Positions 16,306 to 26,010 of a stretch of DNA of 56,695 nucleotides are shown here, piece after piece. Positions within the stretch are counted from its first letter, which is position 1; each line of letters starts with the position of its first letter. Under the pieces are notes generated by a model that ran no database searches, was not told where the DNA came from, and saw nothing but the letters and a program-made list of their open reading frames with translations. Source of the DNA: Bryobacterales bacterium (GTDB lineage Bacteria > Acidobacteriota > Terriglobia > Bryobacterales > UBA6623). The stretch is taken from contig JAPPMG010000008.1 of NCBI GenBank assembly GCA_028819215.1, positions 1 through 56,695 on the forward strand, in the 5' to 3' direction. Position numbers and translations under genes: made by a program.

Positions 16306-19128
16306 ATGGTTGCAGTGGCTGGCCCAGCGATGAAGTTCAACCCCGGTTTCCTGTCCGACCAAGAGCTGGTGGACTCGTTCTGCGTGCGAGTGCCGGAGTT
16401 CGAAATGCTGCTCCAGACGATACGAGAGAGCATAGACAGCTCGAATCCCCACCAGCTCGTGGTAGGTTCTCGCGGCAGCGGAAAAACGACCTTGCTCTTG
16501 CGAGTTGTTGTCGAAGTCAAGCGAGACCCCGAACTCAGAAGGGCTTGGCTTCCCGTGATCTTCCCGGAGGAGAGCTACGAGATCGCAACCTGCGGCGAGT
16601 TTTGGATGCAGTGCCTGATGCACCTCGCGAACCAGTCGCCTAAAGGGGTCGGAGGCATAGACTTGGCCCGCACATTGGCCGAGGTCCGGTCGGAGCAGGA
16701 CGACCAGAGGCTAGCTGCCCGATGCCTCGCGGCCGTCCTAGACTTCGCCGCCCGGGAGGATAGGAGACTGCTGCTGATCGTCGAGAACCTAAACATGCTA
16801 TTCGACGACATCAACGATCCCGATGTCGGCTGGCAGATGCGGCATACGCTCCAGAACGAGAAGCGGATCTTTCTCCTTGCGAGCGCCACCAGCAGGTTTG
16901 ACGAAGTCGAGTGCTATGGGAGGGCGATGTATGACCTTCTTAACGTGCAGGAACTGCAGCGGCTAGATACAGACGCGTGCGCTGTTCTTTGGAGAGCGGT
17001 CTCCCATAGGGATCCGGACAAAGGTGTGATCCGATCGCTGGAGATTCTGACGGGCGGAAATCCTCGCCTGCTTGCGATCATTGCGCGCTTCGGGGCCATG
17101 CTGTCGCTTCGCGAACTCATGGACAATTTGCTGGCCCTAGTCGATGATCACACCGAATATTTCAAGAGCCACATCGATTCGCTTGGGGTCCAAGAGCGCA
17201 GAGTGTATTTGGCGCTTGCACGGCTGTGGATGCCGGCCACAGCAAGAGAAGTTGCGGAACATGCCCGGCTGCCGACCAACAACTGCAGTGCCTTGCTGGG
17301 CCGCCTAGTTGATCGCGGAGCCGTCCTGATAGCCGGCGGGGGGCCGAGGCGCAAGCAATATTACGTCGCTGAGCGGATGTACAACATTTACTACTTGCTG
17401 CGGATAAGCCGAGGTTCGGACCGACTGGTTGAGGCCCTCCTGCGCTTCATGCGATCGTTCTATTCTCAGAGCGACCTAGAGGACTATCTCGATCGCCTCA
17501 AGAGAGATCCTGGCCCTGTCGACCCGATTATCCTCCGGCAGTTTGGGCAAGCCTTGGAACGTGCCGATCTGCACATCGAATTCGGACAAGCGGGGTCTGG
17601 CGAACTAAGAGCGTTGGAGGTCAGGGCCGGTGAGCTGTTGAGATCCGAGGATTGGGATCAACTCATCCGCGTCTGCGAAGAAATCGAATCGAAAGTTCCC
17701 CCCGATGCCTCCGCGCCCGAATCGGAGTATCTGGCCGATTCGCGCAACCTGCGAGCCACTGCACTGATCGAACTGGGTCACTTGACCGAAGCTGAATCTC
17801 TGTGCTCGGCGATTTGGTCCGCACATAGCGCCAGCGATTTCGCTCGTTTACGCGAGGCGGCGGCGATAGCTGGTGCGAATCGGATCTCGATACTAGTTCG
17901 ATTGGGCCAGAGCGATCAGACCATCCTCAAGGCCTGTGGGGACTTCTTGGACCGATTCTGGGAGGACAGCTCGTTGCGAATTGCTGAACCACAGGCCGCG
18001 GCACTTTATTACCAGGCCAAGGCATTCGGCTCGTTGGGTCGGTTGAGCGATGCGCTTGTGGCACACGAGGACCTCATTGAGCGTTTCGAGCGGAACACCT
18101 CACCTGGCGTCGAACGCTTCGTGATTTCGGCGTTGCACGCAGTGGGCCTTCTTCTAGACCAGAGCGAACAGTTCGACCAAGCGCGGGAGGCCTACGACTC
18201 GGCGATACGTCGTTTCGGAAACAGTGATTCTTCCGAGACGATTGAAGTTGCTGCTAGGGTCATGATGAGCAAGGGTGTCTCTTTCTACCAGTTGAATCGG
18301 CCGAGAGACGCTCTTCAGTGCTTCAACGATGCCATTGATCGACTCGCCGACCACCAGTCAGGCGAGATCGCCGAAGACTTAGCCAAGGCTCGATTCAACA
18401 AGGCGGTCGTTCTGGAAGCGCTTGATGAGTCTCTGTCCGCACTGCGCGAATACGACGAACTGGCCCGGATGCCCGGTCCTGACGACCCGCCATGGACGGT
18501 TGAAGTGGCTGCGCATGCGCTCTTGCGCAAGGCTGTCCTTTTGTCCAATTCGGATAGGGCCAAGGAAGCGCTCGCGACCTTCGACTCCCTTGTGGGTCGG
18601 TTAGGCGAGAATCAAGTTCCTGAAGTTGTCCAAAGGCTCTGCGCCGCTAAGCTCGAGAGAGCAAAATTGGAGATTAGAGTCGGCCAGCCTGATGCAGCTC
18701 TCGAAATGATCGACGACACACTCGTCAGATCCGACGCAATCGATGATGAGGGTCGACTGCATGCGCTCTTGCTTCGAGCCGAAGCCTACTTCAAGTGCGA
18801 CCGAATGGACCCGTGTAGGCGCGAACTTAAAGAAGTCTTGGGATTGCTCGCCGAGTTGGAGGAAGTGCCGGGCATTGGCATGGAGGCGCTGTTCGCATTT
18901 ACCATTCGACTCGGTCCCGAGCCTCTACTCGACTTGATCGAGGCTTCGCCTTCTGCGAACCTGTTGCGGCCGTTCGCCATCGCTCTTCGGCAGGAACTAA
19001 GCATGGAAGTCTCGGCCGCCAGAGAGGTCTTGGAGGTGGCCAGAGATATTCGGGCCACACTGAATGAAAGGAGGCGGCTCGGTGCTCCCTTGTCTCGGAC
19101 TCCCGAACAAACGATCGGCCAGCGATAG
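16306..19128 (+). CDS. Large AAA/STAND-like ATPase with winged helix and TPR repeats
   Basis: 940 residues. The ATPase core has Walker A VVGSRGSGKTTLL (K60) and a Walker B-like LLLIVENLN, in which E160 follows a hydrophobic strand but the usual Asp is replaced. Then comes LTGGNPRLLAII, typical of Orc1/Cdc6- or STAND-type lids. A winged-helix segment follows at about 300-360 (ATAREVAEHARLPTNNCSALLGRLVDRGAV). From about residue 430 to 860 helical repeats of TPR type run (ALYYQAKAFGSLGRLSDAL, MMSKGVSFYQLNRPRDALQ). Such NTPase-HTH-TPR proteins are candidate intracellular sensors, sometimes defence-linked; that role is inference. Start is ambiguous: ATG 16306 abuts GGGAGGG, whereas GTG 16315 is better spaced, and ATG 16330 begins MKFNPGFLSD. 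Confidence 0.85.
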   Translation: MVAVAGPAMKFNPGFLSDQELVDSFCVRVPEFEMLLQTIRESIDSSNPHQLVVGSRGSGKTTLLLRVVVEVKRDPELRRAWLPVIFPEESYEIATCGEFWMQCLMHLANQSPKGVGGIDLARTLAEVRSEQDDQRLAARCLAAVLDFAAREDRRLLLIVENLNMLFDDINDPDVGWQMRHTLQNEKRIFLLASATSRFDEVECYGRAMYDLLNVQELQRLDTDACAVLWRAVSHRDPDKGVIRSLEILTGGNPRLLAIIARFGAMLSLRELMDNLLALVDDHTEYFKSHIDSLGVQERRVYLALARLWMPATAREVAEHARLPTNNCSALLGRLVDRGAVLIAGGGPRRKQYYVAERMYNIYYLLRISRGSDRLVEALLRFMRSFYSQSDLEDYLDRLKRDPGPVDPIILRQFGQALERADLHIEFGQAGSGELRALEVRAGELLRSEDWDQLIRVCEEIESKVPPDASAPESEYLADSRNLRATALIELGHLTEAESLCSAIWSAHSASDFARLREAAAIAGANRISILVRLGQSDQTILKACGDFLDRFWEDSSLRIAEPQAAALYYQAKAFGSLGRLSDALVAHEDLIERFERNTSPGVERFVISALHAVGLLLDQSEQFDQAREAYDSAIRRFGNSDSSETIEVAARVMMSKGVSFYQLNRPRDALQCFNDAIDRLADHQSGEIAEDLAKARFNKAVVLEALDESLSALREYDELARMPGPDDPPWTVEVAAHALLRKAVLLSNSDRAKEALATFDSLVGRLGENQVPEVVQRLCAAKLERAKLEIRVGQPDAALEMIDDTLVRSDAIDDEGRLHALLLRAEAYFKCDRMDPCRRELKEVLGLLAELEEVPGIGMEALFAFTIRLGPEPLLDLIEASPSANLLRPFAIALRQELSMEVSAAREVLEVARDIRATLNERRRLGAPLSRTPEQTIGQR

Positions 19129-19276
19129 TAGCGCGCCACAGCCGGACAATCAAGAGGCCAGTGCGCGGCATTGACAGTCGAGTGGGAGCCGCCAGCGATT
19201 GCGGTTTCTGTCTTGAACACCATTACCGAACAACGTGAAAGCAGCAACAGTGCAAGGGCCGTGCTAGATTGACTAT

Positions 19277-19462
19277 GTGAGCCCCGAGTTGATCGGTATC
19301 CTAGGCGTGGGCGCCGCGCTTGCCGGGCTGATAGTCACAGCGGTGCTGTGGATCAGTGGCTGGCTGCGAGACGTGGACCGTCGGCTGGCACGGCTGGAGG
19401 GCCTGATCGAGGGCTCCGGTCTTTTTCGGCGCCGCGAACCCTCCGAAGCTGCTGGCGATTGA
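19277..19462 (+). CDS. Tiny membrane protein with MSxELIGILGVG start (copy 2)
   Basis: 61 residues from a GTG start. It opens MSPELIGILGVGAALAGLIV, with one membrane helix at about 5-30 (continuing TAVLWISGWL). The tail DVDRRLARLEGLIEG and a basic end follow. It is a clear paralogue of the 57-residue protein at 8540-8713, sharing the start and the RRLxRLEGL motif. It follows the large ATPase gene by 148 bp on the same strand, so co-transcription is possible. Function unknown. Confidence 0.72.
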   Translation: MSPELIGILGVGAALAGLIVTAVLWISGWLRDVDRRLARLEGLIEGSGLFRRREPSEAAGD

Positions 19463-19698
19463 CTCGCGAGAGGCAGTTCCGGAACATCTCCCGCAATCAG
19501 GTCTGGATGGACCTAGGCTCTCATTGTCAAGCGCGGACCGGGGGTGTGAGTGAGATCCCCCGCGAGAGCAGAACTGACAATTCTGATCGATCATGAAGAT
19601 ACGTCTTGGACACTGCGAACGATGGACCGGCGGTAATCGATACGGGGTCCGATAGGACGCAGCTCGACACGACAAGCTTTACTACAACGCTTCGGGAG

Positions 19699-22600
19699 TC
19701 ATTTCGTCTCAAAGGCCACCGTGTTGCTCCTGACTCCATCGGCAGCAATCTGGACTTCGTGTTCGCCAACTGTGAGGTCTGATGGCAGGACCACGATGAC
19801 CTCGTATACCCCTGCCTCCAACGTGGACAGACCGCTGAACTCGACCTCAACCGTGCGGCCGTCAATCCACGCCTGAGTTGTCGCGACTACCAGCTGCGGT
19901 GTCTCGCTGTCGCCGGCAAGGCCGGTGCTACCCTCTGGGCTGACCGCCCCCAAGCCAGTGCAATGAATCTTCAGGCGTTCGCCCGCACTGGCAAGTGCCT
20001 CGTTCTGGGATGTAAGAGGATCGTCTTCGCGTTCGGCTGCACCGATCCGACCGGGAAAGATTCCCGGTTGCACGGCGCTCACGGGAATCGCGGCGACAGC
20101 GCTGCGTCCGTACGGCGTTGCCACGCCGACGTTGACCGATGTGCCTTCCGCCCAGAATGGCAGCTGGAACGTCACCTGTAAGGGCGAAACTCGCACAAGA
20201 GGAGCTCCCACGCCATTGATAGGTACGCGAATCAGGCCCAGCCGGTTGGGCAGCGTCGGGACGTCCGTCTCCGTGTCCGGTTCGGCCACCAGTTCTTCCA
20301 GGGCCAGTTGCGAACCGCGCAGCGTGAGTAGACTCCCCGGCGCGAATCCGCGGCCCCCGCTGGCAGGCGCCTGACTGGCGGCGTTGACGACATTAGAGAC
20401 CTCGAACGTTGGCGGTCCGGGAGTCGATCGAATCGTAGTCGAAATCGCCACTTCTGGCGCGTCCTTTACGCGCGCCACGTACTCCGTGTCGCCCGTCGTC
20501 GGTCCCAGCTCCCAGTTCACCGACACCTCCCCGAAAGCGTTGGTTGTCGGACTCGCGATGATCGGGCTGCCTTCTGCGGCTGCGAGAAACTCCATTTCGA
20601 CACCGCTGTACCGCACGTGATCTTCGTCGCGCAGCACAAATCCCAGCGGCGATCTCAGTTCGTTCCCGGTCAGACCGTAGAGTTCTGGCGGATGCATCCG
20701 CTGCATCTTCATGCCCTCGAGGCCGGAGCGCACCCTCAGCCGAGTACGAGGCTGGTCATAGCCAAGTTCCGAGGCCTCGGCCACGAGCGAGGTCACGCCT
20801 GCTTCGAGCCCGATCACTTCAAATTCGGCATCCAACTCTCCAGCCGCGATCGTCACAGTCGCCGGTACCGCGGCGATCGCGTCGCCCAGGGTCAGCTGGA
20901 CCGTCAGGTCGGTATTCCGCTCCTCGGCGATTTCGATTCGCGCACGGCCGGTGCTTTCGGCGATCACGCCGCCTGCGGGCCAGGTCGACAGGTGCAGCAT
21001 GCGCACTAGATCAGTGGCGATCGTGGCGCGATCGTCCAAGTGCGCGATGAAATAGCCGCGCCAGAGGCGGCGCAGCCGCTCCAGCCGCCTGAGCGTATCC
21101 GGGTCTGGAGCCGTCCCTTGATCCACCACCAGTACGAACGCAAACCGGAAGTGCCGCTGCGACACCGATGTGTCTGGCCTGCGCGCGCCGTGCGCAGCGA
21201 TGATGTCTTCGATGCGGACCTCCTTGCGCACGCCATTGAACGTCACGCCAGCCTCGGGCGATCGCCCGCGGGCGGCTTGGGACATAGCCGAAGGAACTTC
21301 GACGAGGAACGAGGGCTTGACCTCGTCGGGATCGTAGAGGCCCATCAGGTACTTGTCCAGAGCGCTATAGGTTTGAGACGCGGCGAAAGTCTCAAAGCGG
21401 GGGTTTGCCTCGGCTCCGTTGTCCCGGATTGCGTTGCCCTCGAGCACGGACGCATCCGTGTTGAAGTAGAAGCTCCAGTGATTTAGCTGTCGGCCTAGCG
21501 TCGTCGGGTTGAAGTGACCGGTCTCTGGATCCTTGAAGATTGCGCTGGCCAGGAACCTGTGGCCGATCTCGTGTGCGAGCACCGTGAGCAGCGAGCTATC
21601 GGGGCGGTAGGGGATCGGCTCTAGTGGGTTGTCAGGGTAAGCGGAGATCGGACCCATGTTTACGAACGACCCCGTGCGGCGCGGCGAACCGAAGTAAGGA
21701 CCCGCATTGGACACGGGCTTGCCAATGCCTGTGACTTCGTTGCGCACAGTGTAGGCGTGCGCCAGAGTATGGACGCTGGCATCCAGGCCTAGGTCGTTGA
21801 ACAGGATCACCGAGTCGTAGGCGTCATCTTGAGAGCGGAAGAACTGGTGAAACGCCGCGAACTCGTCGATCGTTGTGGCCGAAGTGAAGACTTCGGCCAG
21901 GATCGCGGTCTCGTCAAACACGTCCGCTGACGCTGAGCTCCAATCGACCGCCAGAGAGGATCGCGTTACGTCGCCTGGGAAGATTCCCACGATCGCCGCC
22001 GGCAGGTCGACGTCACCGTAGCGGAACTCGATCGAATCGTCGGCGCCCAAGGTCAGCTGAAACGTCTGGAGGTTTCCGACACCTTCCCGTGCCCAGAGAG
22101 GGACGTTGTCCCAGGTCACCACCACGCGGTCTGGCGATGCGGCGTAGTAGATTTGTCCGGCAACGCTGGGGTCCATGTCCTCGAAGAGCGGAGCGATCCG
22201 CGGCGGCCCGCCTGCCGCTCGCGCGTAGGTGCGGTAGTTGGAACTCGGTTCCGGAGCGACGAACGTCAGATTGCCGTCGGAGTGCACGTAGGCACCTGGA
22301 TAAGTCTCTCCGTAGTAGGTGAACTCGAACGGCAGCTCGATCCTGACGGCGTCGTCGTCACCCAGATCGAGCGGCACTCCTTGGGAACTGATCGGCGGGA
22401 GGGTGGTAGCGTCCGATGACTCTATGTGGAAACTCTCGCCCTGTGCAGTGATTAAGATCCTGCGCCCTTCAAGGTCGACCTGATTGGCCGGCGACACGAT
22501 TTCGGGCGTGGCCTCGATGATCGCGATCTCGCCTACGGAGGTAGGAACAGGAGGTGTGTCTTGAGAACGCCGGGTCGGCACGACGGATAGCGACGACGAG

Positions 22601-22812
22601 CCCGGCAGCTTTCGCGACGGTACGTGCGGCTGCCGCGCGCTGGGATCGCGCAGCACATGTTGCTGGTGCAGGAAGACTGTTTCCTCCGCGCTGTGCTGCG
22701 CGTCACAGAGGCCGATCCCCGATGTGGCAGGGGCTGCCGACACCCACGGCACCGCAACGAGCGTGGCCGCGGCGGCGCCGAGCATGGGTGCAGAACCCAT
22801 CCTAAGTCGCAT
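19699..22812 (-). CDS. Secreted zinc metalloprotease-like protein with Solibacter-type C-terminal domain
   Basis: About 1037 residues. The signal peptide is in MRLRMGSAPMLGAAAATLVA. Residues about 130-320 are a nidogen-like beta region (FEFTYYGETYPGAYVHSDGN, then FRYGDVDLP). A metalloprotease segment contains LLTVLAHEIGHRFLAS with HEIGH at 414-418. Immunoglobulin-like domains follow. The last 230 residues match the TIGR03437-type domain (VNAASQAPASGGRGFAPGSL, PSDLTVGEHEVQIAADGVRS). That C-terminal domain is characteristic of Solibacter and related Acidobacteriota. Starts at 22812 or a few codons later fit the signal peptide; the open frame back to 23070 has no signal and is discarded. Divergent from the astacin gene. 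Confidence 0.85.
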   Translation of the reverse strand: MRLRMGSAPMLGAAAATLVAVPWVSAAPATSGIGLCDAQHSAEETVFLHQQHVLRDPSARQPHVPSRKLPGSSSLSVVPTRRSQDTPPVPTSVGEIAIIEATPEIVSPANQVDLEGRRILITAQGESFHIESSDATTLPPISSQGVPLDLGDDDAVRIELPFEFTYYGETYPGAYVHSDGNLTFVAPEPSSNYRTYARAAGGPPRIAPLFEDMDPSVAGQIYYAASPDRVVVTWDNVPLWAREGVGNLQTFQLTLGADDSIEFRYGDVDLPAAIVGIFPGDVTRSSLAVDWSSASADVFDETAILAEVFTSATTIDEFAAFHQFFRSQDDAYDSVILFNDLGLDASVHTLAHAYTVRNEVTGIGKPVSNAGPYFGSPRRTGSFVNMGPISAYPDNPLEPIPYRPDSSLLTVLAHEIGHRFLASAIFKDPETGHFNPTTLGRQLNHWSFYFNTDASVLEGNAIRDNGAEANPRFETFAASQTYSALDKYLMGLYDPDEVKPSFLVEVPSAMSQAARGRSPEAGVTFNGVRKEVRIEDIIAAHGARRPDTSVSQRHFRFAFVLVVDQGTAPDPDTLRRLERLRRLWRGYFIAHLDDRATIATDLVRMLHLSTWPAGGVIAESTGRARIEIAEERNTDLTVQLTLGDAIAAVPATVTIAAGELDAEFEVIGLEAGVTSLVAEASELGYDQPRTRLRVRSGLEGMKMQRMHPPELYGLTGNELRSPLGFVLRDEDHVRYSGVEMEFLAAAEGSPIIASPTTNAFGEVSVNWELGPTTGDTEYVARVKDAPEVAISTTIRSTPGPPTFEVSNVVNAASQAPASGGRGFAPGSLLTLRGSQLALEELVAEPDTETDVPTLPNRLGLIRVPINGVGAPLVRVSPLQVTFQLPFWAEGTSVNVGVATPYGRSAVAAIPVSAVQPGIFPGRIGAAEREDDPLTSQNEALASAGERLKIHCTGLGAVSPEGSTGLAGDSETPQLVVATTQAWIDGRTVEVEFSGLSTLEAGVYEVIVVLPSDLTVGEHEVQIAADGVRSNTVAFETK

Positions 22813-23117
22813 TCCCACCGCTTTGATTGTCACACTTAGCGCGAAAACTTGCGAATCTTGCTGGTCGGACATCGACAAGCTTGATGAAACGCCGGCATAG
22901 AGCCGGAACGCATCGGGCCGCTGGGCACGGTATGGGCTAGGGCGGGAGAGGTTCCCGGAGAGTCTGGCAGAACGCGGCCTGATGGTACCGCGGCTGTCTT
23001 GACCGCTTCGCCAGGCGGGCGGGTCCGCAATGCGGCCTGAGCTTCCATAGCCGAAGAGCGTGCAGAACACAGAGTGTCCTACTGTCTTGAGGAAGCGGCA
23101 CTTAGCTGGTACACTCG
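22813..23117. promoter_or_regulatory. Divergent intergenic region between two secreted proteases
   Basis: About 300 bases separate the oppositely oriented start sites, so promoters for both genes must lie here. I could not identify a convincing -35/-10 pair. Shared regulation is plausible because both products are secreted metalloproteases. Confidence 0.4.
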
Positions 23118-25637
23118 GTGGATGCTGTGGTTCGGGGTCTGTGGAGCCGTGCGCTGCTTTGCGGGATCATAGCTCCCGTATGGGTGCAGAGCGCGGAGAC
23201 AGCGGATTTACCGCGCATACCGTCCGCCGAGGATAGAACGGCTTCTACCGATACTAGGGACCGCTCGCCACAGCACTTGCGGACAGCGGTCTTTCGCGGG
23301 CGCGAACTTTCCTACGTGGTAGTGGACGGCATGGCGGTCCATGCCGGCGATATGGTCCTAGGTCCGGCTAGCGATATCGAAGCCGCGTCAGCCAGCCCGG
23401 GTCTTTCCGACCTTTCCGGTCCGCTCATGCCGGCAAGGCGGGATCTCGCCCCAGCCGGCTCGGACCAGCTCTGGCCCAATGCGACGGTTCCCTACGTGAT
23501 CGACGACGACCTCTCAGACTGGCAGCGCCAGAACGTCGAGAGCGCCATCGCTGAATGGAACGACAAGACCGTAATCTCGCTGGTAGCGCGGACTGCGGAG
23601 GCGAACTATGTGCGGTTCCGAAACATCGCCGTGGGCAACTGCAGGTCCAGGGTCGGCATGGTCGGCGGCGAGCAGGTGATTGGCTTGCCGCCTGGCGGTT
23701 GCTCGGCCAGCGCAGTCACCCACGAGATCGGCCATGCGATCGGGCTGTGGCACGAACACCAGCGCGTGGACCGATGGAAATACCTCTCGATAGAAGTCGG
23801 GAATCTAGACCGGTCCCTAGACGCTTGGTTCAAGGCGGAACATCCTGGAAGTGACTTCTACGACTTTGCGTCGGTGATGCACTATGGCCCCCTGACCGCG
23901 ACTGCCAACGGCGGATTCGTGATGGAGACCATCCCACCCGGGATCGACATCCCCGCTGCAGGACTGTCTGCCGGCGACATCGACGGGGTGGCGCGACTCT
24001 ACGGCCAAGTGCCAGAGAAACTGACGATTTCCAGCAATCCTCCCGGCTTGGACGTCCTAGTAGACAACGTGCGCTACACCACTCCGGTGAGTTTCGACTG
24101 GCCGCATCGCAGCATCCACACGATCGAGCCGCCAGTGTCGATAGTGAAGGGAGAGACGCGCTATCTGTTCGGTCGCTGGAATACAGGCGGGAACCGCTTG
24201 CGCTACGTGATCGCCGGTCAGGTCGGAACCTGGCTGGAGGCCAACTTCATCGTCCAGCACCGAGTGGAAATCGAAGCTCGCCCCCCTGATGCGGGCGAAG
24301 TGGTGGTCACTCCGCGTACGCCGGACGGCTACTACACGGTCCGCACGCCAATGCGAGCCGAGGCCAAGGCGGATCCCTCCGGCGAGTACCAATTCTGGCA
24401 GTGGGGTCGCAACTTGCACGGCGAGCACGGCCGCTCCTCGAATCCGGCGACTTGGCTCGTGGACCGGCCGGACAAACACTTCCATGCGTACTTCGTGGAT
24501 CGCCCTTTAGTCCGCATCACGTCAACGGTGGACCCGTTCATTGTCTATATCGACGGCACGAGGCGTTTAGGGCCGCTCGCGCTTTTCCCAGAAGAGCATT
24601 CCGACCCCGTCGAACTCAGGGTCGACGAGGTCCGTCCTGCTCCGGGTCCTGGGCTGCTGCGCCATCGATTCGAGCGCTGGAGCAATGGGGGGGCAATTTC
24701 CCAACAGGTCGTTCTGCCGAAGCAGGGCGGGGAGATCTCGGCCGAGATCGTGCCCGAGGTTCCGTTGTCCTTCGCCGTGACCCAGCCCGGAACCGGGACA
24801 GTCATGGCGGAGCCTGCCTCGGTAGATGGCTATTACCCCAAGGGCACTCCTGTTCGTGTCATCGCCAGGCCTTCTTTCGGCTGGACGTTCGCCGGGTGGA
24901 TTGGCGAGATCGGCTCGGTAGACCCGGCGGCTCAGTTGGAGATGGTCCGCCCCATCCACCTGATGGCATCCTTTTCCCTAGCCGGCTCTTCTCAGGTTGA
25001 CGAGGAAAACCAACTCGAAGAACCATTCCTAGATCAAGGCCATGCAGGCTCTGAGCGCACGATCGGGGACTTCTGGCCTCCCTCCAAACCGGCCGAGGAT
25101 CTGTTCGGAATCAAGACGGTACCCCTTGGTGGAGAGAGCGAGCGATTCGTCGAAGTCACTCAACTGGCTATAGTCCGGCCGAGAGCCGCCGATACAACGG
25201 CACAGACTTCCAATCTAGGTATTCGGTCGAGAGTGCTAGATTACTCCGGTGCCGTTGGAAGCGAGGCCAGATCAGGGACGAGCGCGAGCGGCTTGGCGAG
25301 TCTGCGGGCAAAGACGTTCGTCTCTCCGCTGGGGTACGATCCCGAACCGCAGGTGCTTGGGCTGGTGAATCACAGCCAACAGCAAACGCGGTTCGTGGTC
25401 GAGTCTGACCGCCCATGGTTGTTTGCTTACCCAAGCGAGGGGACGCTCGCGAGCGGGGAAAGTGCTCAGATCGCCGTGAGCGTCTCCAGTGCTGGGATAC
25501 CGCCGGAGACGTATCGCGGCCAGCTCGCGATCCGTCAGATTCCAGCAGACGTAGCGCGGGTCGGTGTAGCCGAGACGGTTCATGTCACATTCGTGAGCGT
25601 GCCCAGCAACCGAGCGTCGCCTGGCGTGACTCAATAA
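23118..25637 (+). CDS. Astacin-family secreted metalloprotease with multidomain tail
   Basis: 839 residues. A signal-peptide-like start (LCGIIAPVWVQSAETA) and a pro-region precede an M12A/astacin catalytic domain. It opens LWPNATVPYVIDDDL and has the zinc motif HEIGHAIGLWHEHQR (H202, E203, H206, H212) and the Met-turn ASVMHYG (M254). The tail holds a PEGA-like segment (SNPPGLDVLVDNVRY), beta repeats with the GxVxxxPxxGxYxxGT pattern (GTVMAEPASVDGYYPKGTPV), and a BACON-like end (VESDRPWLFAYPSEGTLASG). The start is a predicted GTG or ATG near 23118 with weak SD. It would act outside the cell. Complete catalytic residues suggest activity. A shorter paralogue follows at 26011. Confidence 0.9.
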   Translation: MDAVVRGLWSRALLCGIIAPVWVQSAETADLPRIPSAEDRTASTDTRDRSPQHLRTAVFRGRELSYVVVDGMAVHAGDMVLGPASDIEAASASPGLSDLSGPLMPARRDLAPAGSDQLWPNATVPYVIDDDLSDWQRQNVESAIAEWNDKTVISLVARTAEANYVRFRNIAVGNCRSRVGMVGGEQVIGLPPGGCSASAVTHEIGHAIGLWHEHQRVDRWKYLSIEVGNLDRSLDAWFKAEHPGSDFYDFASVMHYGPLTATANGGFVMETIPPGIDIPAAGLSAGDIDGVARLYGQVPEKLTISSNPPGLDVLVDNVRYTTPVSFDWPHRSIHTIEPPVSIVKGETRYLFGRWNTGGNRLRYVIAGQVGTWLEANFIVQHRVEIEARPPDAGEVVVTPRTPDGYYTVRTPMRAEAKADPSGEYQFWQWGRNLHGEHGRSSNPATWLVDRPDKHFHAYFVDRPLVRITSTVDPFIVYIDGTRRLGPLALFPEEHSDPVELRVDEVRPAPGPGLLRHRFERWSNGGAISQQVVLPKQGGEISAEIVPEVPLSFAVTQPGTGTVMAEPASVDGYYPKGTPVRVIARPSFGWTFAGWIGEIGSVDPAAQLEMVRPIHLMASFSLAGSSQVDEENQLEEPFLDQGHAGSERTIGDFWPPSKPAEDLFGIKTVPLGGESERFVEVTQLAIVRPRAADTTAQTSNLGIRSRVLDYSGAVGSEARSGTSASGLASLRAKTFVSPLGYDPEPQVLGLVNHSQQQTRFVVESDRPWLFAYPSEGTLASGESAQIAVSVSSAGIPPETYRGQLAIRQIPADVARVGVAETVHVTFVSVPSNRASPGVTQ

Positions 25638-26010
25638 GAACGAAGGATCTGGACGAACCGTAGCGCTTGCCGATCTAACCCTCTTGAGTTGGGTACTCAC
25701 CCCGACTGCATGAAACAGGTGCAAAGGACGGGCACGGGCGACGGGTTGACCGCTACGTCCCTCTGTTGGAATACGGAGCGGGGGCGGGCGTGGTCGCAGT
25801 CTGTTTCAGTGGGTGGTTTCTCGATCTTCCACTTGTGTTCCACCTCATTCGCCTCAACCCCAAGGATCCGCTTACCGGGTAATTCTGCAAAACGCTTGGG
25901 GCGATGATATACTCCCCTTGGTCGGTAGTTCAGGGAGCAGTAGGGGAGTCTAGCTTAAATTCACCGACCAGCGGTCTAAACACATCTGCCACGTCATTAA
26001 GCGATAGCCG
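25638..26010. other. Intergenic stretch with interleaved inverted repeats
   Basis: About 370 bases with no gene. The 3' part contains two interlocking perfect 8-bp inverted repeats (25911-25970), listed separately, directly upstream of the truncated astacin gene. Confidence 0.5.
25911..25970 (+). promoter_or_regulatory. Interleaved inverted repeats (pseudoknot-like a-b-a'-b')
   Basis: ACTCCCCT (25911-25918) is followed directly by TGGTCGGT (25919-25926). Their exact complements come in the order AGGGGAGT (25942-25949), then ACCGACCA (25963-25970). Two perfect 8-bp stems thus interlock instead of nesting, the pattern of an H-type pseudoknot if transcribed. It ends 40 bases before the ATG of the astacin paralogue, so a 5'UTR element is possible. 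It could instead be a DNA recombination or protein-binding site. Confidence 0.55.

Noticed and set aside
20617..21009. Plus-strand frames inside the minus-strand protease gene
   Set aside because: All are antisense to a gene with clear domain signatures and have no motif of their own.
25911..25970. Possible tRNA-like fold
   Set aside because: The stems interlock and there is no cloverleaf, T-loop GTTCRA or acceptor stem, so a tRNA was ruled out.
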